Shown piece after piece: positions 52,156 to 61,129 of a stretch of DNA of 64,000 nt. Within the stretch, counting starts at the first letter, position 1, and each line of letters begins with the position of its first letter. The notes beneath the pieces are model-generated. The model had not been told where the DNA came from. It saw only the letters and a list, made by a program, of their open reading frames with translations, and made no database searches. A program made the position numbers and the translations under genes. This DNA comes from an uncultured Pseudohongiella sp. (lineage in GTDB: Bacteria > Pseudomonadota > Gammaproteobacteria > Pseudomonadales > Pseudohongiellaceae), in contig OX638323.1 of NCBI GenBank assembly GCA_951812715.1, positions 1,364,001 to 1,428,000 of the forward strand, in the 5' to 3' direction.

Positions 52156-53547
52156 ATGACAGCGCCAGTTGATTCGAGCTCGACGGTGGCGCAGAACTTC
52201 GCCGAAGCCGTTATCGACTGGTTCGAGATCCATGGCCGGCATGATCTACCCTGGCAGGTTGATCCTTCCCCTTACCGAGTCTGGATTTCGGAAATCATGT
52301 TGCAGCAGACCCGGGTCGGCACGGTCATTCCCTATTTCCAGCGCTTCATGGCTCGCTTCCCGGACGTGACGACACTGGCCGCGGCGGACATCGACCAGGT
52401 GCTGCACTTGTGGACCGGGCTCGGCTACTACGCCCGCGCGCGCAATCTGCACAAGGCGGCGCGAACCATTGTCGAAGAACACGGCGGCGGATTTCCCGAC
52501 ACGGTGGAAGAACTGACTCGATTGAGTGGCATCGGGCCCTCGACCGCGGGCGCGATTCTGACCCTGGCCCATGGCCGGCGGGCGCCGATTCTGGATGGCA
52601 ATGTGAAACGAGTGCTGGCGCGCTGCTACGCGGTCGAGGGATTTCCCGGAAACAGCAAGACCCGATCCGAACTCTGGACACTGGCCGAGGAGCTGACGCC
52701 ATCGAAGCGCGTCGCCGCCTACACCCAGGGCATGATGGACCTCGGCGCCACGTTGTGCACGCGCAGCAATCCCGATTGCCCTCAATGCCCACTATACGAC
52801 CGCTGTCTGGCGCGGCAACGCGGCGAGATCGATCGTTTCCCCGGCAAAAGGCCGGCGAAAACGCTGCCGGTCCGTTCCGTAACCATGTTCATCCTGCAGG
52901 ACCGCGAAGGCCGAGTGTTGCTCGAAAAGCGCCCGCCCAACGGCATCTGGGGCTCCCTCTACTCCCTGCCCCAAATCGAAAATTCCGATACGCCCTCTCC
53001 CAACAATGAAACCAAGGATGGGAAATCCAACGGCAACGATGGGACCAACAATGGCAACAATGGGACACCCACAAACACGGCAGAAATAGTTGCGGTGGCC
53101 CAAGCGTCGTCTGGCAACGATTGGATATCCACCAACAGCAATGGCAACGATGAGATACCCACAAACACCGCGGAAATAGCTGGGGCGGCTCACGCGTCGC
53201 CCGCATCAGCAACAATGGGACACCCACATCAAGGCAACCATGGGACACCCATAAACACCGCAGAAATCAAGGGGAGGACCAACGCGTCGCCCGCGTTGAA
53301 TAGTCTGCCCGCCAATCTCGCCACCCTGTGCCTTGCAATCGAACCACCGATCGAACTACCGCCCATCCGCCATGGCTTCACCCACTTCCAACTCGATATC
53401 ACGCCCGTTCACTATAAGGTCACTCAACTCCCATCCGCCGTGGCTGAATCGGACCGCTGGCTCTGGTACTCTATCGTCGAACCCGTGGAGGTTGGACTCG
53501 CCGCCCCGGTCAGAAAATTGCTCGCGGCGCTGGCGGCCTCCGAATAA
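52156..53547 (+). CDS. mutY: A/G-specific adenine glycosylase MutY with a large repeat-derived insert
   Basis: A 463-residue protein against about 350 for typical MutY. The catalytic core is complete: Glu46 in SEIMLQQTRVGT, the helix-hairpin-helix LSGIGPSTAGAI, Asp147 in PILDGNVKRVLAR, and a 4Fe-4S cluster (Cys201, 208, 211, 217). The C-terminal NUDIX-like domain that reads 8-oxoG starts normally (FILQDREGRVLLEKRPPNG, WGSLYSLPQIE) but is split at about residue 276 by about 105 low-complexity residues, then resumes at LATLCLAIEPP and RHGFTHFQLDI. ATG 52156 or 52090 may be the start. It removes A opposite 8-oxoG. yggX follows. Confidence 0.93.
   Translation: MTAPVDSSSTVAQNFAEAVIDWFEIHGRHDLPWQVDPSPYRVWISEIMLQQTRVGTVIPYFQRFMARFPDVTTLAAADIDQVLHLWTGLGYYARARNLHKAARTIVEEHGGGFPDTVEELTRLSGIGPSTAGAILTLAHGRRAPILDGNVKRVLARCYAVEGFPGNSKTRSELWTLAEELTPSKRVAAYTQGMMDLGATLCTRSNPDCPQCPLYDRCLARQRGEIDRFPGKRPAKTLPVRSVTMFILQDREGRVLLEKRPPNGIWGSLYSLPQIENSDTPSPNNETKDGKSNGNDGTNNGNNGTPTNTAEIVAVAQASSGNDWISTNSNGNDEIPTNTAEIAGAAHASPASATMGHPHQGNHGTPINTAEIKGRTNASPALNSLPANLATLCLAIEPPIELPPIRHGFTHFQLDITPVHYKVTQLPSAVAESDRWLWYSIVEPVEVGLAAPVRKLLAALAASE
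52981..53299 (+). repeat. In-frame repeat-element insert inside mutY
   Basis: About 320 bases hold three imperfect copies of a unit of about 90 bases with the core AATGGGACACCCACAAACAC followed by (C)GCRGAAAT: near 53054, 53148 and 53236. The units end in GCGTCG. They translate to GTPTNTAEI, EIPTNTAEI and GTPINTAEI. The reading frame is kept throughout. Confidence 0.85.
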
Positions 53548-53582
53548 CGGCGGCCATGAACAGCAATGAATAGGGAAGAACC

Positions 53583-53852
53583 ATGACCCGCACCGTATTC
53601 TGCAGAAAATATGGAGAGAAACTTCCCGGGCTGCCGGTACCGCCTTTTCCGGGCCAAAAGGGCCAGGATCTCTATCGCACGGTGTCGCAAAAAGCCTGGA
53701 AGGAATGGCTGGCCCAGCAGACCATGCTGATCAACGAAAAGCAGCTCAACCTGGCCTCGGCCGCCGACCGGAAATATCTCAGCGAACAAATGGAAAAGTT
53801 CCTCGACAACGAGGAATACGACCGCGCGGCAGGCTATGTTCCGCCGGAATGA
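53583..53852 (+). CDS. yggX: Fe(2+)-trafficking / oxidative damage protection protein YggX
   Basis: An 89-residue protein matching YggX over its whole length: [36 protein letters not shown] and [13 protein letters not shown]. The conserved Cys7 is present. It protects iron-sulfur clusters during oxidative stress, which fits its place 35 bases after mutY, whose product carries a 4Fe-4S cluster. Confidence 0.95.
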   Translation: MTRTVFCRKYGEKLPGLPVPPFPGQKGQDLYRTVSQKAWKEWLAQQTMLINEKQLNLASAADRKYLSEQMEKFLDNEEYDRAAGYVPPE

Positions 53853-53926
53853 CAAACTGGCAACGCTGACCACTGGCGCGAACCAAGCGCTTGTCCGTTG
53901 ATATGTGCCGATTGTTGGTCTAGTAT

Positions 53927-54181
53927 ATGACCATGATCAAGATCAACATTGCCGAAGCAAAGGCGAACTTCTCGCGTTACATCGAATCAGTCGAGCGTGG
54001 AGAGACCATCACCGTTTGCCGCCGCAATGTGCCGGTCGCGGAGATCAGATCTCTGCCACAACCTCTTCTAGACAGGCGCCCCGTGGGTATCGACCGGGGT
54101 ATGGAAATTCCCGCCAGTTTTTTTGAATCTCTCCCCGACAGTCTTATAGCTGCCTTCAAAGGCGCGAACGATCCGGAATGA
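53927..54181 (+). CDS. Antitoxin, Phd/YefM type
   Basis: An 84-residue protein (82 if the ATG at 53933 is used). INIAEAKANFSRYIESVERG and ETITVCRRNVPVAEI form the Phd/YefM DNA-binding fold; the C-terminal half (about 45-84) is the flexible toxin-binding tail. Overlaps the PIN toxin by 4 bases (ATGA). Self-regulation by binding upstream is usual for the family. Confidence 0.88.
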   Translation: MTMIKINIAEAKANFSRYIESVERGETITVCRRNVPVAEIRSLPQPLLDRRPVGIDRGMEIPASFFESLPDSLIAAFKGANDPE

Positions 54182-54564
54182 GGTTGCTGCTCGACACTTG
54201 CACCTTCCTATGGCTGGCTACTGACGACCCCCAATTGTCTAAAACAGCAAGAGATTGCTGCCGCGACCCCCGCAATGAAGTGTATCTCAGCGCCCTTTCG
54301 GGATGGGAAATCGCCATCAAGTACCGTTTGGGCCGATTGCGACTGCCCGAAAGACCGGACCGATACGTGGAAAGCAGACGAAAATGGCTGCAACTGGAGC
54401 CGCTCCCCTTCGACGAAAGCAGCGCCGCGCATGATGCGCTATTGCCGGAACTTCACGCAGACCCATTCGACAGGGGTCTGGTTTCTCAAGCCATTTTGAA
54501 CGGGCTTACGATCGTTACCCCGGATACGCTGATCGCACGCTATCCCGCGCCGGTAAGGTGGTAA
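54178..54564 (+). CDS. vapC: PIN-domain toxin, VapC type
   Basis: A 128-residue PIN ribonuclease. Acidic active-site residues: Asp6 in LLLDTCTFLWLA, Glu in LSALSGWEIAIKYRLGRL, and Asp in HADPFDRGLVSQA and VTPDTLIARYP. Complete and coupled to the Phd-type antitoxin. Its target RNA is not predictable. Confidence 0.9.
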   Translation: MRLLLDTCTFLWLATDDPQLSKTARDCCRDPRNEVYLSALSGWEIAIKYRLGRLRLPERPDRYVESRRKWLQLEPLPFDESSAAHDALLPELHADPFDRGLVSQAILNGLTIVTPDTLIARYPAPVRW

Positions 54565-54666
54565 AACACATCGGTCGGCATGTCCGCCGATCGGGCTATC
54601 CGTACCTGCGCTTGACTGCGCTAAAGCCGAAGGGTTAAATACCGCCCTTCCGTTTTTCCAACATAC

Positions 54667-55342
54667 GCCCAGGTAGCTCAGTTGGGTGAGGGCCGGCCGG
54701 CGAAGCCGGCAAGAGGCGCAGCTTCTTGAGGCCCGAACGACGCCAATCTACGATTGGCGGCCGGAAGAGCAGAGGTGCAATGCGGAGCATTGCCAACACA
54801 GGGACGTGGCAGGATGCCAGTTTTAGTCATGATACGCCCAGGTAGCTCAGTTGGGTGAGGGCCGGCCGGCGAAGCCGGCAAGAAGCGCAGCTTCTTGAGG
54901 CCCGAACGACGCCAATCTACGATTGGCGGCCGGAAGAGCAGAGGTGCAATGCGGAGCATTGCCAGCACAGGGACGTGGCAGGATGCCAGTTTTAGTCGTG
55001 ATAGGCCCAGGTAGCTCAGTTGGGTGAGGGCCGGCCGGCGAAGCCGGCAAGAAGCGCAGCTTCTTGAGGCCCGAACGACGCCAATCTACGATTGGCGGCC
55101 GGAAGAGCAGAGGTGCAATGCGGAGCATTGCCAACACAGGGACGTGGCAGGATGCCAGTTTTAGTCGTGATAGGCCCAGGTAGCTCAGTTGGGTGAGGGC
55201 CGGCCGGCGAAGCCGGCAAGAAGCGCAGCTTCTTGAGGCCCGAACGACGCCAATCTACGATTGGCGGCCGGAAGAGCAGAGGTGCAATGCGGAGCATTGC
55301 CAACACAGGGACGTGGCAGGATGCCAGTTTTAGTCGTGATAG
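54667..55342 (+). repeat. Four 169-bp tandem tRNA-Phe-derived units with multiple 3-base-loop hairpins
   Basis: Units start at 54667, 54836, 55005 and 55174, exactly 169 bases apart, almost identical. Each begins like tRNA-Phe (GCCCAGGTAGCTCAG), has about 75 extra bases in the D loop, then resumes with GGAAGAGCAGAGG and diverges in the anticodon arm. Hairpins in each unit: GCCGGC-GAA-GCCGGC, AAGAAGC-GCA-GCTTCTT, these two enclosed by GGGCC...GGCCC; CGCCAATC-TAC-GATTGGCG; GCAATGC-GGA-GCATTGC; TGGCA-GGA-TGCCA then GTTTTAG. All loops are 3 bases. The intact tRNA-Phe gene follows in exact register at 55343. Minus-strand open frames through it are not real proteins. Confidence 0.9.
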
Positions 55343-55418
<76 letters not shown>

Positions 55419-55467
55419 TCTCCTTTCCCTACTCCTCTCCCAACCAGACGCGTTGACAGTTCCGTGG

Positions 55468-55674
55468 TTGAAGAGCAAATATTATGGCTATGCTGCCCTA
55501 TCCATTGTGATTCTGGTTTCTCTGTCTTATCCTGCTGCCGTTGGATATCTATTTTGGCGTCCGTCTTGGGGCGCAAAATTCTGCTCGCAAATGATCGATC
55601 CCCGTATTTGCGTTAATCAGATTCGTAAGCTTCGACTGCAAGTACATTGGAGAGGCAGAGCAAATGAAACTTGA
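55468..55674 (+). CDS. Small single-pass membrane protein, uncertain
   Basis: 68 codons from TTG 55468 (another TTG in frame at 55453): KSKYYGYAALSIVILVSLSY and PAAVGYLFW form one membrane helix, then a basic tail. The stop overlaps the start of the next gene by 11 bases, which supports co-translation. No family recognised and the start codon is weak. Confidence 0.4.
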   Translation: MKSKYYGYAALSIVILVSLSYPAAVGYLFWRPSWGAKFCSQMIDPRICVNQIRKLRLQVHWRGRANET

Positions 55675-56215
55675 TAGCAAAGCAGTATTTCGGTACCTGG
55701 CGCTGGTCATCGGAACGCTGGTGCTTATCCCGGTCGTCGCACTCGGCGCCCTGGCGATTTCGTCGCGCTCTTCCGATGGACCGTCCGTAATTTTCAGCGG
55801 CGGGCCGCTGGAATCCGGCGAACTGGTGACGGATTGGGAATCGGATTGGAGCTTCGTCCGTGGAGTCAGGACATTCGAATTGCAACTCCTCAACCCTCCC
55901 CGGTCCCGTACTTTATGGATTGTCGAGATTGACGGCAAACTCTTTCTCAACTCCAACTACATGGGCGGGCTCAGAGAACGTTACTGGAAAAAGTGGCCGG
56001 CGCAGGCGGAAGAGGATGGCCGTGGCACAATGCGCATACAGGGCAAGCGCTACCCCATCATGCTGACGCGCATCACATCGGGCCCGATCATAGAACAAGT
56101 AACACAGGCATTCACACGCAAATACCGCGTCGAAATGACTCCCGCCGAAGTTGAAGCGGAGACTCTGTGGCTCTTCGAAATTGCTCCACGAAATGAGAAC
56201 AGGGGATCAAGTTGA
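55664..56215 (+). CDS. Hypothetical membrane-anchored protein, paralogue of 57556-58035
   Basis: A 183-residue protein: membrane helix at about residues 10-33 (LALVIGTLVLIPVVALGALA), then a periplasmic beta-rich domain. TDWESDWSFVRGVRTFELQL, DGKLFLNSNYMGG and GTMRIQGKRYPIMLTRIT align with ISDWSFVNDVPICQIQT, ENELFIGCMNCEG and ARIRIGGTVYPVAARRLTD of the minus-strand gene at 57556. Both are members of one unnamed family. Function unknown. Confidence 0.65.
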   Translation: MKLDSKAVFRYLALVIGTLVLIPVVALGALAISSRSSDGPSVIFSGGPLESGELVTDWESDWSFVRGVRTFELQLLNPPRSRTLWIVEIDGKLFLNSNYMGGLRERYWKKWPAQAEEDGRGTMRIQGKRYPIMLTRITSGPIIEQVTQAFTRKYRVEMTPAEVEAETLWLFEIAPRNENRGSS

Positions 56216-56220
56216 ACAAT

Positions 56221-56349
56221 ATGAAATATTCCTATTTTATTGCAGCCGGTGTCCTGCTCACCGTAGTACTCATTGTTCTGTTTGTCCCCGGCGTTGCCGA
56301 GGGAATCGAAATAAGACTCCTGCGCTTCCTGGCGGGCGTGGGCCGATAG
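56221..56349 (+). CDS. Very small membrane protein (42 residues)
   Basis: ATG 56221 (or TTG 56212, with AGGGGA upstream) codes for MKYSYFIAAGVLLTVVLIVL then FVPGVAEGIEIRLLRF and a short tail, ending at TAG 56347. One strong membrane helix. It directly follows the 55664 gene on the same strand, so may be part of its operon. No homologue known to me. Confidence 0.45.
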   Translation: MKYSYFIAAGVLLTVVLIVLFVPGVAEGIEIRLLRFLAGVGR

Positions 56350-56503
56350 TTCTTGTTCCACCTCCTGAAACAAATCCGGCTGTCTCGGTCAGCGTGGCAG
56401 CGGGCTTTTTTCATGATCCGGGAGATGACGCCAATCCCGAGACCGGAATAAACGTAGTATCGAAAATGAGTGAGTAAAACTCTTGGAGATAATCGCGAAA
56501 ACC

Positions 56504-57499
56504 ATGATGAAATCTGCAAAACTACTGACTCTACTCTTGTACGCACTGTCTGCTCTTGCTGGAGTCTCGCACGCTGCGGAGCCGGCTGACTTCACTGTCA
56601 CTCGCCTTGGCGACGGTCCCATCATCACGCCTGATATGGATACCCGAATGGGCGGCAATATTCAGGGCCCCTCGTTGATCAAGGCGCCTGACTGGGTAGA
56701 GAATCCGCTTGGCAACTACTATCTGTACTTTACCGACCACCGCGGCATTTACATTCGCATGGCTTACGCCGATGAAGTCACTGGCCCGTAGACCGTGTAT
56801 TCACCTGGCTCCTTGAGACTCGAAGACTCCTTCTTTTCTACTACTTGCCCTCCCTGTTCACTTGCCCCGGGGCGGATTGCACCACTGTATGCACATATCG
56901 CATCACCAGACGCGCACGTGCGTGAAGATCTTCAGCAAATAGTGATGTATTTCCATGGCCGGGGAGAAGGCAGACAGTTCACACGCGCGGCCGTGTCCGA
57001 AGACGGTATTCACTTCGAAGGCAGAGAAGAAGATCTGGGCAGCCCCTACTTTCGCGTGATTGAGCACGAGGGCTTCCACTACGCCATGAGCATGCCGGGT
57101 TTCCTTTATCGCTCTCGCGACGGCTTGACGAATTTTGAAGCGGGCCCCCGGTTTTTCACCACTAACATGCGCCATTCGGCTCTGCTGATTCGAGATGAAC
57201 GCCTCTATGTATTCTTCACCAACCGGGGCGATGAACCGGAACGCATAATGCTTTCCACAATCGAGTTGAAAGATGATTGGAATGAATGGACTGCCACTGA
57301 CCCGATTGAAGTATTGCGGCCTGGAAGGAATTACGAAGGCGCCGACCTGCCCGTGGAAGCTTCAAGAGGAAGCTACATCGATGAGCGGGTTCACCAACTC
57401 AGAGATCCGGCCATCTATCAGGAAGGCGACAAGACCTGGTTATTGTATTCAGTTGCGGGTGAAAGCGGCATTGCTATTGCGGAAATCCGTTTCCATTAG
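56504..57499 (+). pseudogene. Exported beta-propeller (GH43/GH-like) protein interrupted by an in-frame amber stop
   Basis: The frame from ATG 56504 has a signal peptide (LLTLLLYALSALAGVSHA) and codes NIQGPSLIKAPDWVENPLGN and YYLYFTDHRGIYIRMAYAD up to a TAG at 56789. The same frame then continues without another stop to 57499 with matching content (VMYFHGRGEGRQFTRAAVSE, YRSRDGLTNFEAGPRFF). At the stop the text reads VTGP-stop-TVYSPGSL; in such propeller proteins GPW is common, so TGG to TAG is the simplest explanation. Recent loss of function, a sequencing error or suppression are all possible. The rest looks intact. Confidence 0.7.
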
Positions 57500-57555
57500 C
57501 CTGAATGACATCGCCATTCCCAATTACAGTGCCCTCGGCTCCGCCCCGGGCGCCG

Positions 57556-58035
57556 CTAGTTCGCGGATGTCAGATGGAACGTCCACCAGATATTGTCCGG
57601 TGGTCGTGGCGTGCCGGGGGGTCTTTCCGCTTTTGTGCTGCTCGATAACCAGGCGTGGTCCTTCTCCGCGGTGTCCGTAAGCCGTCGAGCCGCCACCGGA
57701 TACACGGTGCCGCCGATTCGAATTCGAGCTTGACCACGTTCAGTCAACGCGGCGCCCCAGCGCTTTCCTTCGCAATTCATGCAACCGATGAAGAGTTCGT
57801 TTTCCATGGACGAGCAATTCAAATTGATTGAATGAGGAAGAATGAAAACGCTCGTCTGGATTTGACATATGGGCACGTCGTTGACGAACGACCAGTCGGA
57901 AATTACCTCTTGAGATTCCTCCCCCAACAAATACCCTCCGGGCGTGCGGTCGCATGGACAGGCAAGGAACCAATAGGAAAATCCCGCTATTCCCGCGAGC
58001 AGGACAGCAGCAGAGAAGAATATTCCGGCTTTCAT
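57556..58035 (-). CDS. Hypothetical exported protein, paralogue of 55664-56215
   Basis: A 159-residue protein with an N-terminal hydrophobic helix (FFSAAVLLAGIAGFSYWFLA) and a short domain shared with the 55664 gene. Here there are four Cys in addition (ACPCDR; IGCMNCEG), so a disulfide or metal site is possible. The C-terminal WWTFHLTSAN is unique. Convergent with the propeller pseudogene. Unknown function. Confidence 0.6.
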   Translation of the reverse strand: MKAGIFFSAAVLLAGIAGFSYWFLACPCDRTPGGYLLGEESQEVISDWSFVNDVPICQIQTSVFILPHSINLNCSSMENELFIGCMNCEGKRWGAALTERGQARIRIGGTVYPVAARRLTDTAEKDHAWLSSSTKAERPPGTPRPPDNIWWTFHLTSAN

Positions 58036-58198
58036 GGCTGTTCACCCTGGAGCGCTTCCAAGCGATCAACTGTACTCCATGTTCCGGGAAGGGCCTATCC
58101 ATTGTCTGACTCTGTCGCTAATTGTTACAAATCGGTTTCTTTCTCCCATAATCGCCGCATTGCTGGTATGTTGAATTTTCCAGATGGAGAGCCACTCC

Positions 58199-59362
58199 AT
58201 GAAAATGTCCGAACGAAACGCCTGCCTCCTTTCCATGATTGCTGCCCTGCTGCTTGCGCTTCCCATGTCGTCCGCCGCCCAGGATAGAACCCCGATCGAC
58301 GTCCATTCCCTGGGCTCGCAAGTGGGCGAACACGTGCCCGATTTCAATCTGCCCGATCAGCACGGCCGGCCGCAGACGCTGGACTCCATCATGGGACCGA
58401 ATGGCGCCATGTTGCTGTTTCACCGTTCGGCGGATTGGTGACCCTACTGTAAAGCGCAACTCGTGGAGTTGCAGAACCGTTCGAAAGAACTGCAAGACGC
58501 CGGAATAGGCGTAGCTGCTATCAGCTACGATTCGGAGGATACCCTGGCTGCGTTCGCCGAGCGGCGCGGCATTACGTTCCCGCTGTTGTCGGACGATGAT
58601 TCCGCCACCATCAGGGAATACGGCATCTTGAATACCGTGGTCGCCGAAGGGCTCGGGCTCAAAGCGAATGACCCCGCGGTGGTAGCCGATGTCCACAAGT
58701 ATGTTGCGGCGGCCGTTTTCGATTCTCCGCAACTACGCCGGATGATCAACGGCACCCCCTTTCCAGGAACATTCGTGCTGGATGCCGATGGCCGTGTCAC
58801 TGCCCGTTACTTCGAAGAGTTTTATCGGGAAAGAGTGACCACTTCCAACGTCATGCTGAAATCTGGCGTAGGCCTGTCCCCGATCGCTGCGATGGAAGGC
58901 ACTACCGCACATCTGAATTTCACCGCCTATCCAAGCGATACCGTTGTCACGAACGGCACTCGCTTTTCTCTAGCCCTTGATGTTGAACCCGGCCCGGAAA
59001 TGCATATTTATGCCCCGGGCGCCGAGGAAAAGGGTTACCGCGTGATCGGATTCAATATGGCGCCTTCGGAATTTGTCCGCTTCGAAGCCGTGGAGTTTCC
59101 GCAATCGGAAATCTACTATTTCGAGCCCCTGGACGAGTATGTTCCTGTCTACCGCGAACCCTTCACCCTGATACAGGAAGCCGTGGTTAATGCTTCAGCG
59201 GAAATTGAAGATGTAATGGAGGAAGTCAACGCGATTACATTGTCCGGCACGCTCGACTATCAGGCCTGTGACGACGCGATTTGTTATCTCCCCGTATCCG
59301 TCCCGGTTTCATTCACGCTGGAGTTTCAGAACCTGGATTACCAGCGCTCAAGCTCCCACTAA
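58199..59362 (+). CDS. Selenocysteine peroxiredoxin/thioredoxin-like protein fused to a DsbD-alpha-like domain; UGA at 58439-58441 read as Sec
   Basis: The frame from ATG 58199 (GGAGAG upstream) meets TGA at 58439 and goes on in the same frame to 59362: 387 residues with Sec81. The motif RSADW-U-PYCKAQLVEL is the active site of AhpC/TSA-like redoxins, with Sec in place of the first Cys and Cys84 as partner. The fold is complete across the UGA: VPDFNLPDQHGRPQTLDSI before, GVAAISYDSEDTLAAFAERR and GTPFPGTFVLDADGRV after. A signal peptide (residues 1-27) places it in the periplasm. Residues about 230-387 look like the N-terminal domain of DsbD (GTLDYQACDDAICYLPVSVP, with a CxxxxC pair). A role in periplasmic thiol or peroxide reduction is inferred. 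A sulfatase gene follows 16 bases later. Confidence 0.9.
58442..58475 (+). promoter_or_regulatory. Candidate bacterial SECIS element of the Sec-redoxin gene
   Basis: GCAACTC (58456-58462) pairs perfectly with GAGTTGC (58466-58472) around a GTG loop. The stem begins 14 bases after the UGA and the loop is 22-24 bases after it, in the usual bacterial range, with G first in the loop. Seen by eye. Confidence 0.65.
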
Positions 59363-59378
59363 AAAAAGCGAATAAGTC

Positions 59379-61070
59379 ATGAAATTCCGAATTCTGTTTT
59401 GTCTTGGTATCGCTGTGCTCACGAATCTTGGCGCGCCAACTCTCGTTGACGCACAGCAGCCTGATCGCCCGAATGTCGTTCTGATTCTCGCGGATGATCT
59501 TGGCTATACGGACATTTCGCCTTTCGGCAGCGAAATCAATACACCGAATATCGCCCGACTCGCCGCGGAAGGTTTATCGTTCACCAACTATCATACTGCC
59601 GCCAATTGCGCCCCGGCTCGCGCCATGCTTTTGACCGGCGTGGACAGTCATCGAAACGGTGTCCCCAATATCCCTGAATCCATTCCGCCGGAGCAAATGG
59701 CTTACGATCACTATCAGGGCGTTCTCAGCGACAAGGTCATAACCCTGGCCAGTCTTCTGCAAGCGAACGGCTACCACACTTACATGACCGGCAAATGGCA
59801 TCTGGGACACACGCCTTCCTTGCTGCCTTCGGCGCGGGGATTCGATCGCACCATTGCCCTGGCCGACACCGGCGCGGATAACTGGGCGCAACACACTTAT
59901 CTCCCCATCCACGACCAGGCCAACTGGTTTGCGGACGGGGCGCCCCATACCTTGCCCGATGATTTTTATTCTTCGGAATACTTTATCGACAAGACCATCG
60001 AATTTATCGATTCGAACGAGAGCAGCGATCAGCCATTTTTTGCCTACATTCCATTCCAGGCTGTGCATATACCAGTGCAGGCGCCAAAAGAATATTCAGA
60101 CAAGTATGCCGGAGTCTACGATGAGGGTTGGACTGTTTTGCGGGAACAGCGGCGGCAGGCGGCCATTGGCAACGGTGTAATTCCCGCCGGGTCCGACGTG
60201 ACAGCGACTCCCGGCACCCGGGACTGGAGCGAAATGACGGATGAACAGAAACGTTATGACGCTCGCCGTATGGAAGTCTATGCCGGCATGGTCGACGCGA
60301 TGGACGCGCACATCGGGCGCTTGATGTCGTACCTGGAAAGTATTGATGAGTACGACAATACGATCTTCATTTTCACCTCGGACAACGGAGCGGCAAGTAC
60401 AAGTCTGGTGGATTCCGACGGAAACTCCCCGCTCAATGCATGGTTTGAACAGATGGGATATCGCACAGACTACGAAACCCTGGGAGAGAGAGGTTCCTGG
60501 GTAGCGATCGGTCCGGACAATGCCACGATCGCCAATTCACCGTTGATCTACTTCAAGTTTCATGCCAACGAAGGTGGACTGCGCGTGCCCCTGGTGATTT
60601 CGGGTCCGGGCATAACGCGGCGGGGCGAATTGACTGATGAATTCACGTTTGTGACCGATCTTGCGCCCACTATTCTCGATCTGGTTGATATCGATGATCA
60701 TGAAGGAAGCTGGAACGGTGACGCTGTTGAACCCATAGTCGGTTCGAGTCTGGCTGATCACCTGGCGGGAACTACCGACCAGATCCATTCCCCCTCCGAA
60801 CCCATTGGCTACGAACTCGGTGGCAGTAGCGTTCTATTCAAGGGTGATTTCAAAATCGTAATCAATAGATTCGAACAGAACGAGACCGACTGGCATCTGT
60901 ACAATATCAAAACAGACCCGGGCGAGGTGCATGATTTGAAAGACGCGCAGCCGCAGTTATTTGAAGAAATGCTCGCCAACTATGAAGTTTGGGCTCGGGC
61001 CAATAATGTGTTGCCAATGCCCGAGGGTTACAATCGTGGGCGCACCATTTTCAGCAATGGATTCAATTAG
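59379..61070 (+). CDS. Exported arylsulfatase (formylglycine-dependent)
   Basis: A 563-residue sulfatase with a signal peptide (about 1-25). The Cys-type motif is CAPAR at residues 77-81, to be converted to formylglycine. Metal-binding DD at 39-40 (LILADDLGYTD), the GKWHLGH motif (about 140) and the FTSDNGAAS segment (about 333) are present. Full length for the family; hydrolyses sulfate esters, substrate unknown. No anaerobic or aerobic sulfatase-maturating enzyme gene is in the window. Close behind the Sec-redoxin gene (16 bases), so probably in the same transcript. Confidence 0.92.
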   Translation: MKFRILFCLGIAVLTNLGAPTLVDAQQPDRPNVVLILADDLGYTDISPFGSEINTPNIARLAAEGLSFTNYHTAANCAPARAMLLTGVDSHRNGVPNIPESIPPEQMAYDHYQGVLSDKVITLASLLQANGYHTYMTGKWHLGHTPSLLPSARGFDRTIALADTGADNWAQHTYLPIHDQANWFADGAPHTLPDDFYSSEYFIDKTIEFIDSNESSDQPFFAYIPFQAVHIPVQAPKEYSDKYAGVYDEGWTVLREQRRQAAIGNGVIPAGSDVTATPGTRDWSEMTDEQKRYDARRMEVYAGMVDAMDAHIGRLMSYLESIDEYDNTIFIFTSDNGAASTSLVDSDGNSPLNAWFEQMGYRTDYETLGERGSWVAIGPDNATIANSPLIYFKFHANEGGLRVPLVISGPGITRRGELTDEFTFVTDLAPTILDLVDIDDHEGSWNGDAVEPIVGSSLADHLAGTTDQIHSPSEPIGYELGGSSVLFKGDFKIVINRFEQNETDWHLYNIKTDPGEVHDLKDAQPQLFEEMLANYEVWARANNVLPMPEGYNRGRTIFSNGFN

Positions 61071-61129
61071 GGGTATAGAACCAGGGTTTACGCAAAGAGA
61101 AAGTCGCTTTTTGTATTCCTGTGCCCGGC

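Noticed and set aside
54667..55342. CRISPR array
   Set aside because: Units are directly adjacent, 169 bases long, without unique spacers, and no cas gene is near.
56789..56791. Pyrrolysine or selenocysteine at the amber codon
   Set aside because: UAG is not a Sec codon, no pyl genes are visible, and a simple TGG to TAG change explains it.
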